Under the pieces are notes generated by a model, which made no database searches, was not told the origin of the DNA, and saw only the letters and a list, made by a program, of their open reading frames with translations. Positions 16,144 through 24,136 of a stretch of 38,938 nucleotides of DNA are shown in pieces. The stretch is from Gemmatimonadota bacterium (GTDB lineage Bacteria; Gemmatimonadota; Gemmatimonadetes; Gemmatimonadales; GWC2-71-9): the NCBI GenBank assembly GCA_025357945.1, contig JANYLJ010000050.1:1-38938 (forward strand), read 5' to 3'. Positions within the stretch are counted from its first letter, which is position 1; every line of letters starts with the position of its first letter. Made by a program: the position numbers and the translations under genes.

Positions 16144-17163
16144 TTACGGTAGACTCGCGAGGTCGGCCCGCGCCCGCGCCAGGAGCGCGGCCCGTTCGGG
16201 CCAGGGAAGAAAGGCGTGCTCGAAGGCGGTGAGCGCCATCGATTCGAGTTCAGCGCAGGAGAAGCCGAGCGCGTCGTGCGCGGTCAGGTACTCGTCGGTC
16301 AGGTCGACGCCGCTCATCAGCCACGAGTCGGTGCAGAGCGTCACCGCCAACCCGTCGAGATAATAACGCCGAACCGGATGGTCCGCGGCCGCGCGCACGA
16401 CCCGGGTCTGGATGTTGCTGGTGATGTTGATTTCGAGGCAGATCCCGCGGTCGCGCACGTAGCGCAGCAGCTCGGGGTTTTCGAACAAGCGGGTGCCGTG
16501 TCCGATCCGGGCGGCGCGGCACGAATGGATTGCCTCGCCGATTGATTCCCAGCCGGCGGCCTCGCCGGCGTGAACCGTGAGCCCAAGCCCGCCCCGAGCG
16601 GCGAGATCGAAGGCTTCACGGTGCAGCGCCGGCGGATGACCGGCTTCTGGTCCGGCCAGGTCGAAGCCCACGACGCCGTGATCGCGCATCCGCACGGAAT
16701 GTTCGGCGATCGCGATCGACCGCTGGGGATCGAAATGGCGCAACGTGCAGTTGATGATCCGCGCGACGACGCCGAACTCGCGTTCGCCCCGCTGCAACCC
16801 ACGCCACTCCGCCGCGATGGCGTCGTCCATCGAGAGGCCTTGGCGGGTGCTGAGATCCGGGCAATAGCGAACCTCGAGATAGCGCAGTCCGTCGGCCGCT
16901 CCATCGGCGACCATTTCGTACGCCACGCGTTCGATCGCGTCGGGGGTCTGCAACAGCGCGATGGTGTACTCGAAGCGTGCGAGGTAATCCTCGAGGTTGC
17001 GCGCGTCGCTCACGAGCATCCACTGCCGCAACATGTCGGGGTCGCCTGGGGGCAACGCCACCTTCGCCGTGCGGGCGAGGTCGATCATCGTGGCCGGCCG
17101 CAGCGAGCCGTCGAGGTGGACGTGGAGTTCCGCCTTCGGCATCCGTCGCAGTCGCTCACGCAC
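16144..17163 (-). CDS. add: Adenosine deaminase
   Basis: This enzyme hydrolyses adenosine or deoxyadenosine to inosine plus ammonia. The 339-residue protein has the metal ligands HVH (His14, His16 in KAELHVHLDGSL), the catalytic region LTVHAGEAAGWESI, RIGHGTRL and LCTDSWLMSGVDLTDEY (Asp ligand; TDSW where TDDP is common). The GTG at 17163 is chosen because it lies just beyond the stop of the small upstream gene. An ATG at 17142 is an alternative and an ATG at 17232 would overlap the small gene by 77 bases. Next genes are nupC and punA, forming a nucleoside salvage route. A related amidohydrolase activity such as adenine deaminase is possible but less likely. Confidence 0.92.
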   Translation of the reverse strand: MRERLRRMPKAELHVHLDGSLRPATMIDLARTAKVALPPGDPDMLRQWMLVSDARNLEDYLARFEYTIALLQTPDAIERVAYEMVADGAADGLRYLEVRYCPDLSTRQGLSMDDAIAAEWRGLQRGEREFGVVARIINCTLRHFDPQRSIAIAEHSVRMRDHGVVGFDLAGPEAGHPPALHREAFDLAARGGLGLTVHAGEAAGWESIGEAIHSCRAARIGHGTRLFENPELLRYVRDRGICLEINITSNIQTRVVRAAADHPVRRYYLDGLAVTLCTDSWLMSGVDLTDEYLTAHDALGFSCAELESMALTAFEHAFLPWPERAALLARARADLASLP

Positions 17164-17398
17164 CGGCGCGACCGGTCGCGGCGCGGGCGGAACGAAACAC
17201 CCGGAAGATCGCGCCGGCAGCGAGCTGGGCATCCGGGTCGGCGGGCAGGCCGCGGGCGTCGGTGGCGGTGGCCAACCCGGCTGCCAAGGACGCCGCCAGC
17301 TCAGGGTCCTCCTGCGCGACCAGTTGTCCCAAGGTGGAACCGGGCGGCACCCGGGCCGCGCGGCCGTTCAAGAACACCGGAATGGCAGGGGATAACAT
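17156..17398 (-). CDS. Small beta-grasp-like protein, coupled to add
   Basis: This 80-residue protein opens with 'IPVFLNGRAARVPPGSTLGQLV', the strand-turn-strand-helix start typical of ThiS/MoaD-like beta-grasp proteins. It ends its core with 'LAAGAIFRVFRSAR', a plausible final strand. The C-terminus is GRAGA, not the Gly-Gly needed for sulfur-carrier activation, so it is probably not a classical carrier. It is translated from the same strand as add, and the stop codon lies 2 bases past the GTG chosen for add, so the two are coupled. No Shine-Dalgarno is seen before its ATG. I infer a fold similarity only; function is unknown, and a role in regulating purine salvage is speculative. Confidence 0.6.
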   Translation of the reverse strand: MLSPAIPVFLNGRAARVPPGSTLGQLVAQEDPELAASLAAGLATATDARGLPADPDAQLAAGAIFRVFRSARAATGRAGA

Positions 17399-17502
17399 TC
17401 AGGTAAATATCCGGTCACGAGTATGCTTCAAGCAACGTCACCCGGGTTGCCACGGCGTTGCAACAGGTTATTCGTTGGGCCGAATATGCCTCCGGAGCCG
17501 GT

Positions 17503-18210
17503 TTGAGTCACCGCGTGTTGGTCGTCGACGACGAAGCTGATATCACCGCGCTGGTCGCGTACCACCTGGCCCGGGCAGGGTACCGGGTCTCGACCGCCGC
17601 CAACGGCAGTGACGCCCTCCGCTCGGCACGCGAGGAGCGGCCGGACGTGGTCGTGCTCGACCTGATGCTCCCCGGCGTCGCGGGGCTGGACGTCCTTGCC
17701 GAATTGCGCGCGCGACCGGAGACGCGCGATGTGGGGGTCATCCTGCTCACTGCCAAGCGGGACGAACCCGACCGGATCAAGGGGCTCAGCCTCGGCGCCG
17801 ACGACTACCTCACCAAGCCCTTTTCACCGGCCGAGCTGGTCTTGCGGGTCCAGGCACTGCTTCGCCGATTGACGGCGCCGGCGGTCGCCCCCGGATCGCT
17901 GCTGGTCGTGGGTGCGCTCACTATCGATCGCGCGGCGCATCGCGTCACCGTCAACGACAACGCACTCACCCTCACGGCCACGGAATACAAACTGCTGGTC
18001 ACGCTGCTGGAACGGCGCGGCCGGGTGCAGGGACGGGCGCAACTGCTGGAAACGGTGCTCGATTCGCAGCCCGACATTCAGACCCGCACGATCGACATGC
18101 ATGTGCAGCGCTTGCGTACCAAGCTCGGCCGGATGGGCGAGCTGATCGAGACGGTTCGCGGCTTTGGCTATCGCTTCGCTGGTGCCGCGCGCGACGGAAA
18201 AACCCCGTGA
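17503..18210 (+). CDS. phoB: PhoB-like response regulator (OmpR family)
   Basis: This regulator is predicted to activate phosphate-starvation genes after phosphorylation by PhoR. The 235-residue protein has a receiver domain (residues 3-115): acidic pair Asp9/Asp10, phospho-acceptor Asp53 in VLDLMLPG, Thr83, and Lys105 in DYLTKPFSP. A winged-helix DNA-binding domain follows (~130-228), with LTATEYKLLVTLLERRGRV, RTIDMHVQRLRTKL and ETVRGFGYRF. The TTG at 17503 is preferred because GGAG (17494-17497) lies 5 bases upstream. An upstream TTG at 17458 would add 15 residues. It overlaps the phoR start. The assignment to PhoB over other OmpR regulators rests on the pst-phoU island downstream. Confidence 0.88.
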   Translation: MSHRVLVVDDEADITALVAYHLARAGYRVSTAANGSDALRSAREERPDVVVLDLMLPGVAGLDVLAELRARPETRDVGVILLTAKRDEPDRIKGLSLGADDYLTKPFSPAELVLRVQALLRRLTAPAVAPGSLLVVGALTIDRAAHRVTVNDNALTLTATEYKLLVTLLERRGRVQGRAQLLETVLDSQPDIQTRTIDMHVQRLRTKLGRMGELIETVRGFGYRFAGAARDGKTP

Positions 18211-19562
18211 GACTCGCCAGCCGCCTGGTACTTGGCACGTTCAGCATCGTCGCGGTGGCCGTCACGGTCGCGCTCGGCGGTCGGCAGCGGGGCGTACCGG
18301 GCCTGGTGCTCCTGGCGCTGCCGGTGGCACTGGCACTCGCCTGGATCGCCGGGCGCTCGATTGCCCGCCCGCTGGTAGCACTCTCCGATGCCGCCCGCGA
18401 CATCGCGGCGGGTGACTCGCCGCGATTCCCTCGATCCGGCATTCCCGAAGTCGATGCGCTAGTGGCAGCGTTGCGGCGGATGCATGGTGACCTGGCGTCC
18501 CGCGCACTCGAGTTGCAACAGGAACGGGCCGGCGGAAATGCGATCGTTGATGCGATGGTGGAAGGGGTGATTGCGGCCGACCCGCGCGGCAGGATCGTGA
18601 TGGCGAATCCGGCGGCGCGGCGTCTCCTCGGCTACTCCCCGGGCGTGGAGCTGCCCGACCTCCGCTCGCTGTTTCGCGTCGCGAGCGCGCGGGATGCGGT
18701 CGTGGCGGTGCTTGCTGGCCGCGAGGTCCACGACTGCGAGGTGGACCTCGACGGTCGCGTGCTGTCGCTCAACGGGCGACCGCTCTACCGCAACGGTGCG
18801 GTCCTGGTGCTGCATGATCTCACCGACCTCCGGCGGCTCGAGGCGGTCCGCCGGGACTTCGTCGCGAATGTGTCCCACGAACTCAAGACACCGCTGACGT
18901 CGATTGCCGGCTATGCCGAGACGTTGATGGACGCGAACATCGACGCTGACACCCGGCGACGTTTCCTGGAAACAGTGGTGAGCAATACCCGCCGGATGCA
19001 ACGCCTGGTCGACGACCTGCTCGACTTGTCGCGCATCGAGTCTGGCCACTGGACGCCGCGAGTCCAGCACACCGGGCTCGACGCACTGGTGACCGAGGCA
19101 TGGGAAGTGTTCCGGGATCGGGCCCAGAAGCGGCGGGTGCAGCTCGAGCGGGCCATTGCCGCGGACGCGAGCTCCGTCGACGTCGACGCAGATGCGTTCC
19201 GTCAGGTGCTCAGCAACCTGTTCGATAACGCGTTGCGATATGCCCCTGCCGGCGGCCGAATCGTCTGTCGCAGCGAACGCGTGGCTGGTGGTGTGGCGGT
19301 CAGCGTGCAAGACGACGGTGGTGGCATCGCGAGCGAACACTTGCCGCGGATCTTCGAGCGCTTCTACCGGGTCGATCCGGCGCGTTCGCGCGATGAGGGC
19401 GGCACCGGCCTCGGGCTGGCGATCGTGCGCCACATGATCGAGGCGCACGGTGGCCGGGTCGACGCCGAGAGCGAGCTGCAGCGCGGGATGACGGTGCGCT
19501 GCTGGTTCCCGGATCAACCGATCGACGCGCGGCTGAACGTCACGCTGGTGGACCTGGCGTGA
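18207..19562 (+). CDS. phoR: PhoR-like sensor histidine kinase
   Basis: The 451-residue membrane kinase has two closely spaced helices (about 5-24 and 31-48) separated by only RQRGVPG, so there is almost no periplasmic domain. A HAMP-like linker (50-100), a PAS domain (~108-205), and HisKA follow, with phospho-acceptor His224 in NVSHELKTPLTSI. The ATPase domain has the N box (FRQVLSNLFDNALRYAP, 331-347), G1 (DDGGGI, 369-374) and G2 (GGTGLGLAI, 398-406). The start is a GTG overlapping the phoB stop, and its stop overlaps the ppk1 GTG. As in E. coli PhoR, input probably comes from the Pst transporter through PhoU, since little of the protein is exposed outside. Confidence 0.9.
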   Translation: MRLASRLVLGTFSIVAVAVTVALGGRQRGVPGLVLLALPVALALAWIAGRSIARPLVALSDAARDIAAGDSPRFPRSGIPEVDALVAALRRMHGDLASRALELQQERAGGNAIVDAMVEGVIAADPRGRIVMANPAARRLLGYSPGVELPDLRSLFRVASARDAVVAVLAGREVHDCEVDLDGRVLSLNGRPLYRNGAVLVLHDLTDLRRLEAVRRDFVANVSHELKTPLTSIAGYAETLMDANIDADTRRRFLETVVSNTRRMQRLVDDLLDLSRIESGHWTPRVQHTGLDALVTEAWEVFRDRAQKRRVQLERAIAADASSVDVDADAFRQVLSNLFDNALRYAPAGGRIVCRSERVAGGVAVSVQDDGGGIASEHLPRIFERFYRVDPARSRDEGGTGLGLAIVRHMIEAHGGRVDAESELQRGMTVRCWFPDQPIDARLNVTLVDLA

Positions 19563-21673
19563 CCATCACCCGGCCGCCCGACATGGTCGCGACTCCGGCG
19601 GCGGACGTGCGGGATCCGTCGCTCTATCTCAATCGCGAACTGGCGTGGCTCAAGTTCAACCAGCGCGTGTTGCACGAAGCGCTCGACCCGCGCACGCCGC
19701 TGCTCGAACGGGTGAAGTTTCTGGCGATCTTTTCGAGCAACCTGGACGAATTCTTTCAGGTGCGGGTCGCCGGCGTGCGCGAACAGGTGGCGGCACGGCT
19801 GCTCGAGAACTCTCCCGACAAGCCGGCACCGGGTCAGCAGCTCGCCGCGATCCGCGACGCCGTGCGCACCGCGGTGGACCAGCATTCCCGCTGCCTGGTG
19901 GACGACGTGCTCCCGGCGCTGGCGCAGCACGGCATCCAGATCCACGGGGGACTGGACGCCTTGCCCGACGCGGAGCGACAACACCTGAACAATTATTTCC
20001 GGTCGCATGTGTTTCCGGTGATCACGCCGCTCGCCGTCGATCCGGCGCACCCGTTCCCGCACATCTCGAACCTGTCGCTGTCGCTGGCGGTGTCGCTCAT
20101 GGACCGCGCCGGCCACCCGCGGTTTGCCCGCGTCAAGGTGCCCAGGCTGCTGCCACGCTGGATTCCGCTCACCGTGCCCAACGAGTTCGTGGCGCTCGAG
20201 GACCTCATCGGGGCGCATCTCGGCGCCCTCTTTCCGGGCGTCACGATTGTCAGCTGGCACCTGTTCCGGATCACCCGCAACACCGACCTGAACCTCGAAC
20301 TCGGCGGCGGCGCCGGTGATGAGGCGGACGACTTGCTCGAGTTGATCCAGGAAGAGGTGAGCAACCGGAAGTTCGGTGAGGTGGTGCGACTCGAAGTGCA
20401 TGCCTCGATGCCGCAGGCGCTGCGCAACCGGCTGATCGAGGAGTTCAATGACGCCGATGCCGGCGAAGGGTTGCGGCTCACCAAGGACGACGTGTTCGAG
20501 GTGTCCGGCCCGCTCGGGGCGATCGATCTGGCATCCTTCGCGACACTGGACGTCCCGGCGCTGCGCGATCCTCCGTTCGTGCCAGCCACGCCACGGCGAC
20601 TCGCCGAAGATCGCGACCTCTTCGCTGTCATCCGTGAGGGTGATGTGCTGCTGCATCATCCCTACGATTCCTTCCAGACCACGATCGAGCGGCTGATCTC
20701 GCTGGCGACCGACGATCCGGACGTCCTGGCGATCAAGATCACGCTCTACCGCACCGGCGGCGAGATCGCGCGCCTGCTGGCGCAGGCGGCGGTGCGCGGC
20801 AAGCAGGTCGCGGTGCTGATCGAGTTGCAGGCGCGTTTCGACGAAGAGAACAACATCAGCTGGGCGCGCCGGTTCGAGGACGTCGGTGTGCACGTGAGCT
20901 ACGGCGTGGCGGGACTCAAGACGCACGCCAAGGTCCTGCTCATCGTGCGCCGCGAAGGTGACACCATGCGCCGGTACGTCCATGTCGGCACCGGCAACTA
21001 CAACCCGCGGACGGCACGGTACTATACCGACTTCGGGCTGTTGAGCGCCGATCCCGACTTGGGCGCCGACCTGAGTGACCTGTTCAACGTGCTCACCGGG
21101 TTCGGCCAACCGCCGGGCTATCGCAAACTCCTGGTTGCCCCGGTGTGGATGAAGCGTCGTTTCCTGGAATTGATCGAGCAGGAAACCGGGACGGCCCGCG
21201 CTGGCGGGGCCGGACGCATCCTCGCGAAGATGAACGCACTGGTGGACCCGGACATCATCGAAGCACTCTACCGTGCGTCGATCGCCGGGGTCGAGATCGA
21301 TCTGATCATCCGGGGCATCTGTTGCCTGCGACCGGGGCTCGCCGGGGTGAGCGAGAATATCCGCGTGATCTCGATCCTGGGCCGCTTCCTGGAACATTCC
21401 CGCGCCTTCCTCTTCGCCAACGGCGAGGCGGAAAGGGCCTGGATCTCCTCGGCCGACTGGATGCCGCGCAACCTCGACCGGCGGGTGGAGGCAGCAGTCC
21501 CGATCGGCGATCCCAAGCACCGCGCGGAGATTCGCCGCGTGCTCGAGCTGATGCTCACCGACAACCGGCAAGCGTGGGACATGCTGCCGGACGGATCGTA
21601 CGTGCAGCGGCAGCCGGCGGACGGCGAGGCCGAACGCGCCACGCATCAGCTCTTGATTGGGCGGGGTGGGTAG
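19559..21673 (+). CDS. ppk1: Polyphosphate kinase 1
   Basis: PPK1 polymerises the gamma-phosphate of ATP into inorganic polyphosphate. The 704-residue protein has the four-domain layout: the N domain starts at LYLNRELAWLKFNQRVL, the head domain is in the middle, and two phospholipase D-like catalytic domains follow. His456 in GLKTHAKVL matches the phosphorylated His435 of E. coli, His475 (YVHVGTGNYNPRTARYY) matches His454, and His613 (LEHSRAFLF) matches His592. The SSADWMPRNLDRRVE block completes the active site. The GTG start overlaps the phoR stop (GTGA). Its position between phoR and the pst genes ties polyphosphate storage to the phosphate response. Its stop codon lies in a hairpin. Confidence 0.96.
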   Translation: MTITRPPDMVATPAADVRDPSLYLNRELAWLKFNQRVLHEALDPRTPLLERVKFLAIFSSNLDEFFQVRVAGVREQVAARLLENSPDKPAPGQQLAAIRDAVRTAVDQHSRCLVDDVLPALAQHGIQIHGGLDALPDAERQHLNNYFRSHVFPVITPLAVDPAHPFPHISNLSLSLAVSLMDRAGHPRFARVKVPRLLPRWIPLTVPNEFVALEDLIGAHLGALFPGVTIVSWHLFRITRNTDLNLELGGGAGDEADDLLELIQEEVSNRKFGEVVRLEVHASMPQALRNRLIEEFNDADAGEGLRLTKDDVFEVSGPLGAIDLASFATLDVPALRDPPFVPATPRRLAEDRDLFAVIREGDVLLHHPYDSFQTTIERLISLATDDPDVLAIKITLYRTGGEIARLLAQAAVRGKQVAVLIELQARFDEENNISWARRFEDVGVHVSYGVAGLKTHAKVLLIVRREGDTMRRYVHVGTGNYNPRTARYYTDFGLLSADPDLGADLSDLFNVLTGFGQPPGYRKLLVAPVWMKRRFLELIEQETGTARAGGAGRILAKMNALVDPDIIEALYRASIAGVEIDLIIRGICCLRPGLAGVSENIRVISILGRFLEHSRAFLFANGEAERAWISSADWMPRNLDRRVEAAVPIGDPKHRAEIRRVLELMLTDNRQAWDMLPDGSYVQRQPADGEAERATHQLLIGRGG

Positions 21674-21701
21674 CGGACAACCGGTTCGCTGTTACCCACC
21701 C
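21664..21701 (+). terminator. Hairpin at the ppk1 stop codon
   Basis: gggtgggta (21664-21672) and tacccaccc (21693-21701) form a perfect 9-bp stem around a 20-base loop that itself contains the palindrome aaccggtt. The left arm includes the first two bases of the ppk1 TAG. No U-tract follows, so it is a weak terminator candidate, or an mRNA 3'-end or attenuation structure separating ppk1 from the porin-pst genes. Confidence 0.45.
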
Positions 21702-21831
21702 GTGACACCTCCGACACCACCGCGTGATGCCCGACGAGCCTATTTGTCCCCGTTCGGATGACGGCGGCGGGTCACCTGCCTCCACCGCCCCCTCGCCGAG
21801 CGCCGATCACTTCTGGGCAGGTGGAGGTTTC

Positions 21832-22902
21832 ATGCATTTTTCAGTTGCGCGCCGGGTCACGTTCGCCGTGATGCTCGGCCTCGGTGTTCGTGCGGTCGCG
21901 GCTCACGCCCAGGTGACGATCAGCGGGTTGAGCTTTGCCAACTTCGCCTACCAACTCAAGACCGATTCGACGCTGTTCCCGGCGGCCAACGCGAACAACT
22001 TCGACGTGACCCGCGCCTACATCACGGCGTCGGCCAAGTTTGCCGACGGCATCGGCGCCCGCATTACGGCCGACATCGACGGCCGCAAGGCGGCGAGTAA
22101 CCAGCAGACGTACCGCCTCAAGTACGCCTACGTGACGTGGCAGCCCAACGGCAAGGGACCGCTGACCTACAAGATCGGCGAAATCCACACGCCGTGGATC
22201 GACTGGGAAGAGAACCTGAACGACTACCGTTTCCAGGGTACCATGCCGATGGAGCGCGCGGGCTTCCTGTCGTCGTCGGACTTCGGCGCGGGCGTAGACG
22301 GCATGTGGAACTACGAGCAGGTCAACCTGCAGTTCGGGATCTACAATGGCGAGAACTACAACAACGCCCCCGGCGACAACCGCAAGGACTTCGAAGCGCG
22401 GGTGTCGGTGCGCCTTGCCAAGACCGACATGGCCGGCAAGTCCGGCGGCGTTCGCGCCTCGGCGTTCGCCGACATCGGTGCCGCAACCGGCGGCGGCTCA
22501 CGCCAGCGCCTGATCGGCATGTTGTCGTACAAGAGCAAGATGCTCACGCTCGCTGGCGAAATCGGGATCACCCAGGACTCGACCAACGCGACGCACCCGA
22601 AGCAGAAGGGCCAGGTCCTGGCGGCCTACGGTGTGCTGAACATTCCGCACTCCAAGGTCAGCCTGCTCGGCCGCGTGGACATCGTGGACCCGAACACCGA
22701 TTCCACGGGCACCGCCCTGAACACCGCCGGCAACACCGCCGTGAACAAGCAGACGCGCCTGATCGCCGGCTTGGGTTACACGGTCAGCCCGAACTTCCGT
22801 TTCATGGTTGATCTCGACCTCAACTCGCTCGAGAACGGCGCCACGAACGCCTTCGACAAGAGCCGGCAGACGCTCTATTTCCACACCGAATTCAAGTTCT
22901 AG
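21832..22902 (+). CDS. Outer-membrane porin, probably for phosphate/polyphosphate
   Basis: The 356-residue protein has a signal peptide ending AVAAHA-Q (~residue 26) and no lipobox. The mature protein alternates short amphipathic strands (FRFMVDLDLNSLENG, TLYFHTEFKF at the C-terminus ending in Phe), the typical outer-membrane beta-barrel pattern. Motifs such as NFDVTRAYITASAKF and YKIGEIHTPWIDWEE resemble the phosphate-selective OprO/OprP-like porin group. I cannot prove the specificity. It has a strong ggtggagg Shine-Dalgarno 6 bases before the ATG. The position directly upstream of pstS suggests it lets phosphate cross the outer membrane. The longer frame starting at 21724 is not needed. 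Confidence 0.75.
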   Translation: MHFSVARRVTFAVMLGLGVRAVAAHAQVTISGLSFANFAYQLKTDSTLFPAANANNFDVTRAYITASAKFADGIGARITADIDGRKAASNQQTYRLKYAYVTWQPNGKGPLTYKIGEIHTPWIDWEENLNDYRFQGTMPMERAGFLSSSDFGAGVDGMWNYEQVNLQFGIYNGENYNNAPGDNRKDFEARVSVRLAKTDMAGKSGGVRASAFADIGAATGGGSRQRLIGMLSYKSKMLTLAGEIGITQDSTNATHPKQKGQVLAAYGVLNIPHSKVSLLGRVDIVDPNTDSTGTALNTAGNTAVNKQTRLIAGLGYTVSPNFRFMVDLDLNSLENGATNAFDKSRQTLYFHTEFKF

Positions 22903-22938
22903 ACCGGCGACAGCGTACCAACCCTCGAGGAGATGTCC

Positions 22939-23994
22939 ATGATGTTTCGATCGCAGCCACGAATCCTCCGCCTTGCCGGCGCGGTGCTGTTCGCCGTGAC
23001 CGTGCCAGGGGCGCTCGCCGCCCAATCGCTCACCGGCGCTGGCGCGACGTTCCCGAACCCGATCTATACCAAATGGTTTGATGCCTACAGCAAGAAAACC
23101 GGCGTGCAGATCAACTATCAATCGATCGGCTCAGGCGGCGGCATCAAGCAGTACACCGACGGCACGGTAGACTTTGGCGCGTCCGACGGACCGATGACCA
23201 CCGAGCAGTTGAATGCCGTGCAAGGCGACGTCATCCACATTCCCACGGTGCTCGGCGCCGATGTGGTGACGTGGAACCTGCCTTCGCTCGGTAGTACCAA
23301 GCTGAAGTTTGACGGACCAACGATTGCCGACATCTACCTCGGCAAGATCACCAAGTGGAACGATCGGCGGCTCGTTGCCCTGAACCCCGGCGTGACGCTG
23401 CCGGACCAGGATATCATCGTGGTGCACCGGTCGGATGGCTCGGGCACGACCTACATCTGGACCGACTACCTGGCCAAGGTGTCGCCGGAGTGGAAGCAGA
23501 AGGTGGGTTTCGGCACGGCGGTGAACTGGCCGGTCGGGCTGGGTGGCAAGGGCAACGAGGGGGTGACGCAGCAGGTCAAGCAGGTCGAAGGGGGCATCGG
23601 GTACGTCGAGCTGATCTACGCCGCGTCGAACAAGATGCCCTATGCGGCAGTCAAGAATGCGGCCGGCAACTTCATCGACGCCTCGCTCGTGACCGTGACC
23701 AACGCGGCCGCGAGTGCCGTGTTTGCGGCGAACACCGACTTCCGCGTGTCGATTACGAACGCCCCAGGCGCGCAAGCCTATCCGATCTCATCGTTCACGT
23801 GGCTGCTGGTGCGGCCGAACATGAAGGACGCCGGAAAAGCCAAGGCGATGAAGCACTTCCTCGAATGGATGATCGGACCGGAGGCGCAGGAAATGACGGC
23901 GAATCTGTTGTACGCCCCGCTTCCGAAACAGGTAACGGCGCTCGTCGCCGTACGCCTCAAGACCCTCAAGGCGAACGGCAGGCTGATGATGTAG
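22939..23994 (+). CDS. pstS: Phosphate ABC transporter substrate-binding protein
   Basis: PstS captures phosphate in the periplasm and delivers it to PstCA. The 351-residue protein has a signal peptide ending PGALAAQ, then LTGAGATFPNPIYTKWFDAY (phosphate-loop start), QSIGSGGGIKQY, VDFGASDGPMT, RSDGSGTTYIWTDYL and QVEGGIGYVELIYA, all standard PstS blocks. The ATG at 22939 is preferred since AGGAG (22928-22932) gives a 6-base spacing. An ATG at 22933 is too close to this site. It begins 36 bases after the porin stop. A strong hairpin follows the gene. Confidence 0.95.
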   Translation: MMFRSQPRILRLAGAVLFAVTVPGALAAQSLTGAGATFPNPIYTKWFDAYSKKTGVQINYQSIGSGGGIKQYTDGTVDFGASDGPMTTEQLNAVQGDVIHIPTVLGADVVTWNLPSLGSTKLKFDGPTIADIYLGKITKWNDRRLVALNPGVTLPDQDIIVVHRSDGSGTTYIWTDYLAKVSPEWKQKVGFGTAVNWPVGLGGKGNEGVTQQVKQVEGGIGYVELIYAASNKMPYAAVKNAAGNFIDASLVTVTNAAASAVFAANTDFRVSITNAPGAQAYPISSFTWLLVRPNMKDAGKAKAMKHFLEWMIGPEAQEMTANLLYAPLPKQVTALVAVRLKTLKANGRLMM

Positions 23995-24023
23995 TCGGGG
24001 GCATTGCTGTCAGGCGGAAGGAT

Positions 24024-24059
24024 GGCAGGCGTGCCCGGCGAGTGTCTGGCACGCCTGCC
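24024..24059 (+). promoter_or_regulatory. Intercistronic hairpin between pstS and pstC
   Basis: ggcaggcgtgcc (24024-24035) and ggcacgcctgcc (24048-24059) form a perfect 12-bp GC-rich stem with a 12-base loop. It lies 29 bases after the pstS stop. There is no T-run. Such a hairpin often stabilises the upstream message or causes partial termination, which gives more binding protein than permease. That use is inferred from other transport operons. Confidence 0.65.
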
Positions 24060-24136
24060 TGGCTTCACGTTCAGTGACCTGTTCGTTACGAGCCGGTGAC
24101 GGACTGCTGCCGGAACGCCGGTATCCTCTCCGCCAT

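Noticed and set aside
17396-17440. Promoter for the small gene/add run (TTGAAG, then TATTTA)
   Set aside because: The -10-like element matches only half of the consensus and spacing choices conflict; not reliable enough to list.
17411-17465. Possible Pho box upstream of phoB (repeated gtcac/ttca/gtca)
   Set aside because: The TCA elements are 13 and 10 bases apart, not the regular 11-base spacing of Pho boxes, and match the consensus poorly.
19514-21646. Long minus-strand open frame of 710 codons opposite ppk1
   Set aside because: It mirrors ppk1 with no family motifs; the sense frame has all PPK1 catalytic histidines. GC-rich codon bias explains the open antisense frame.
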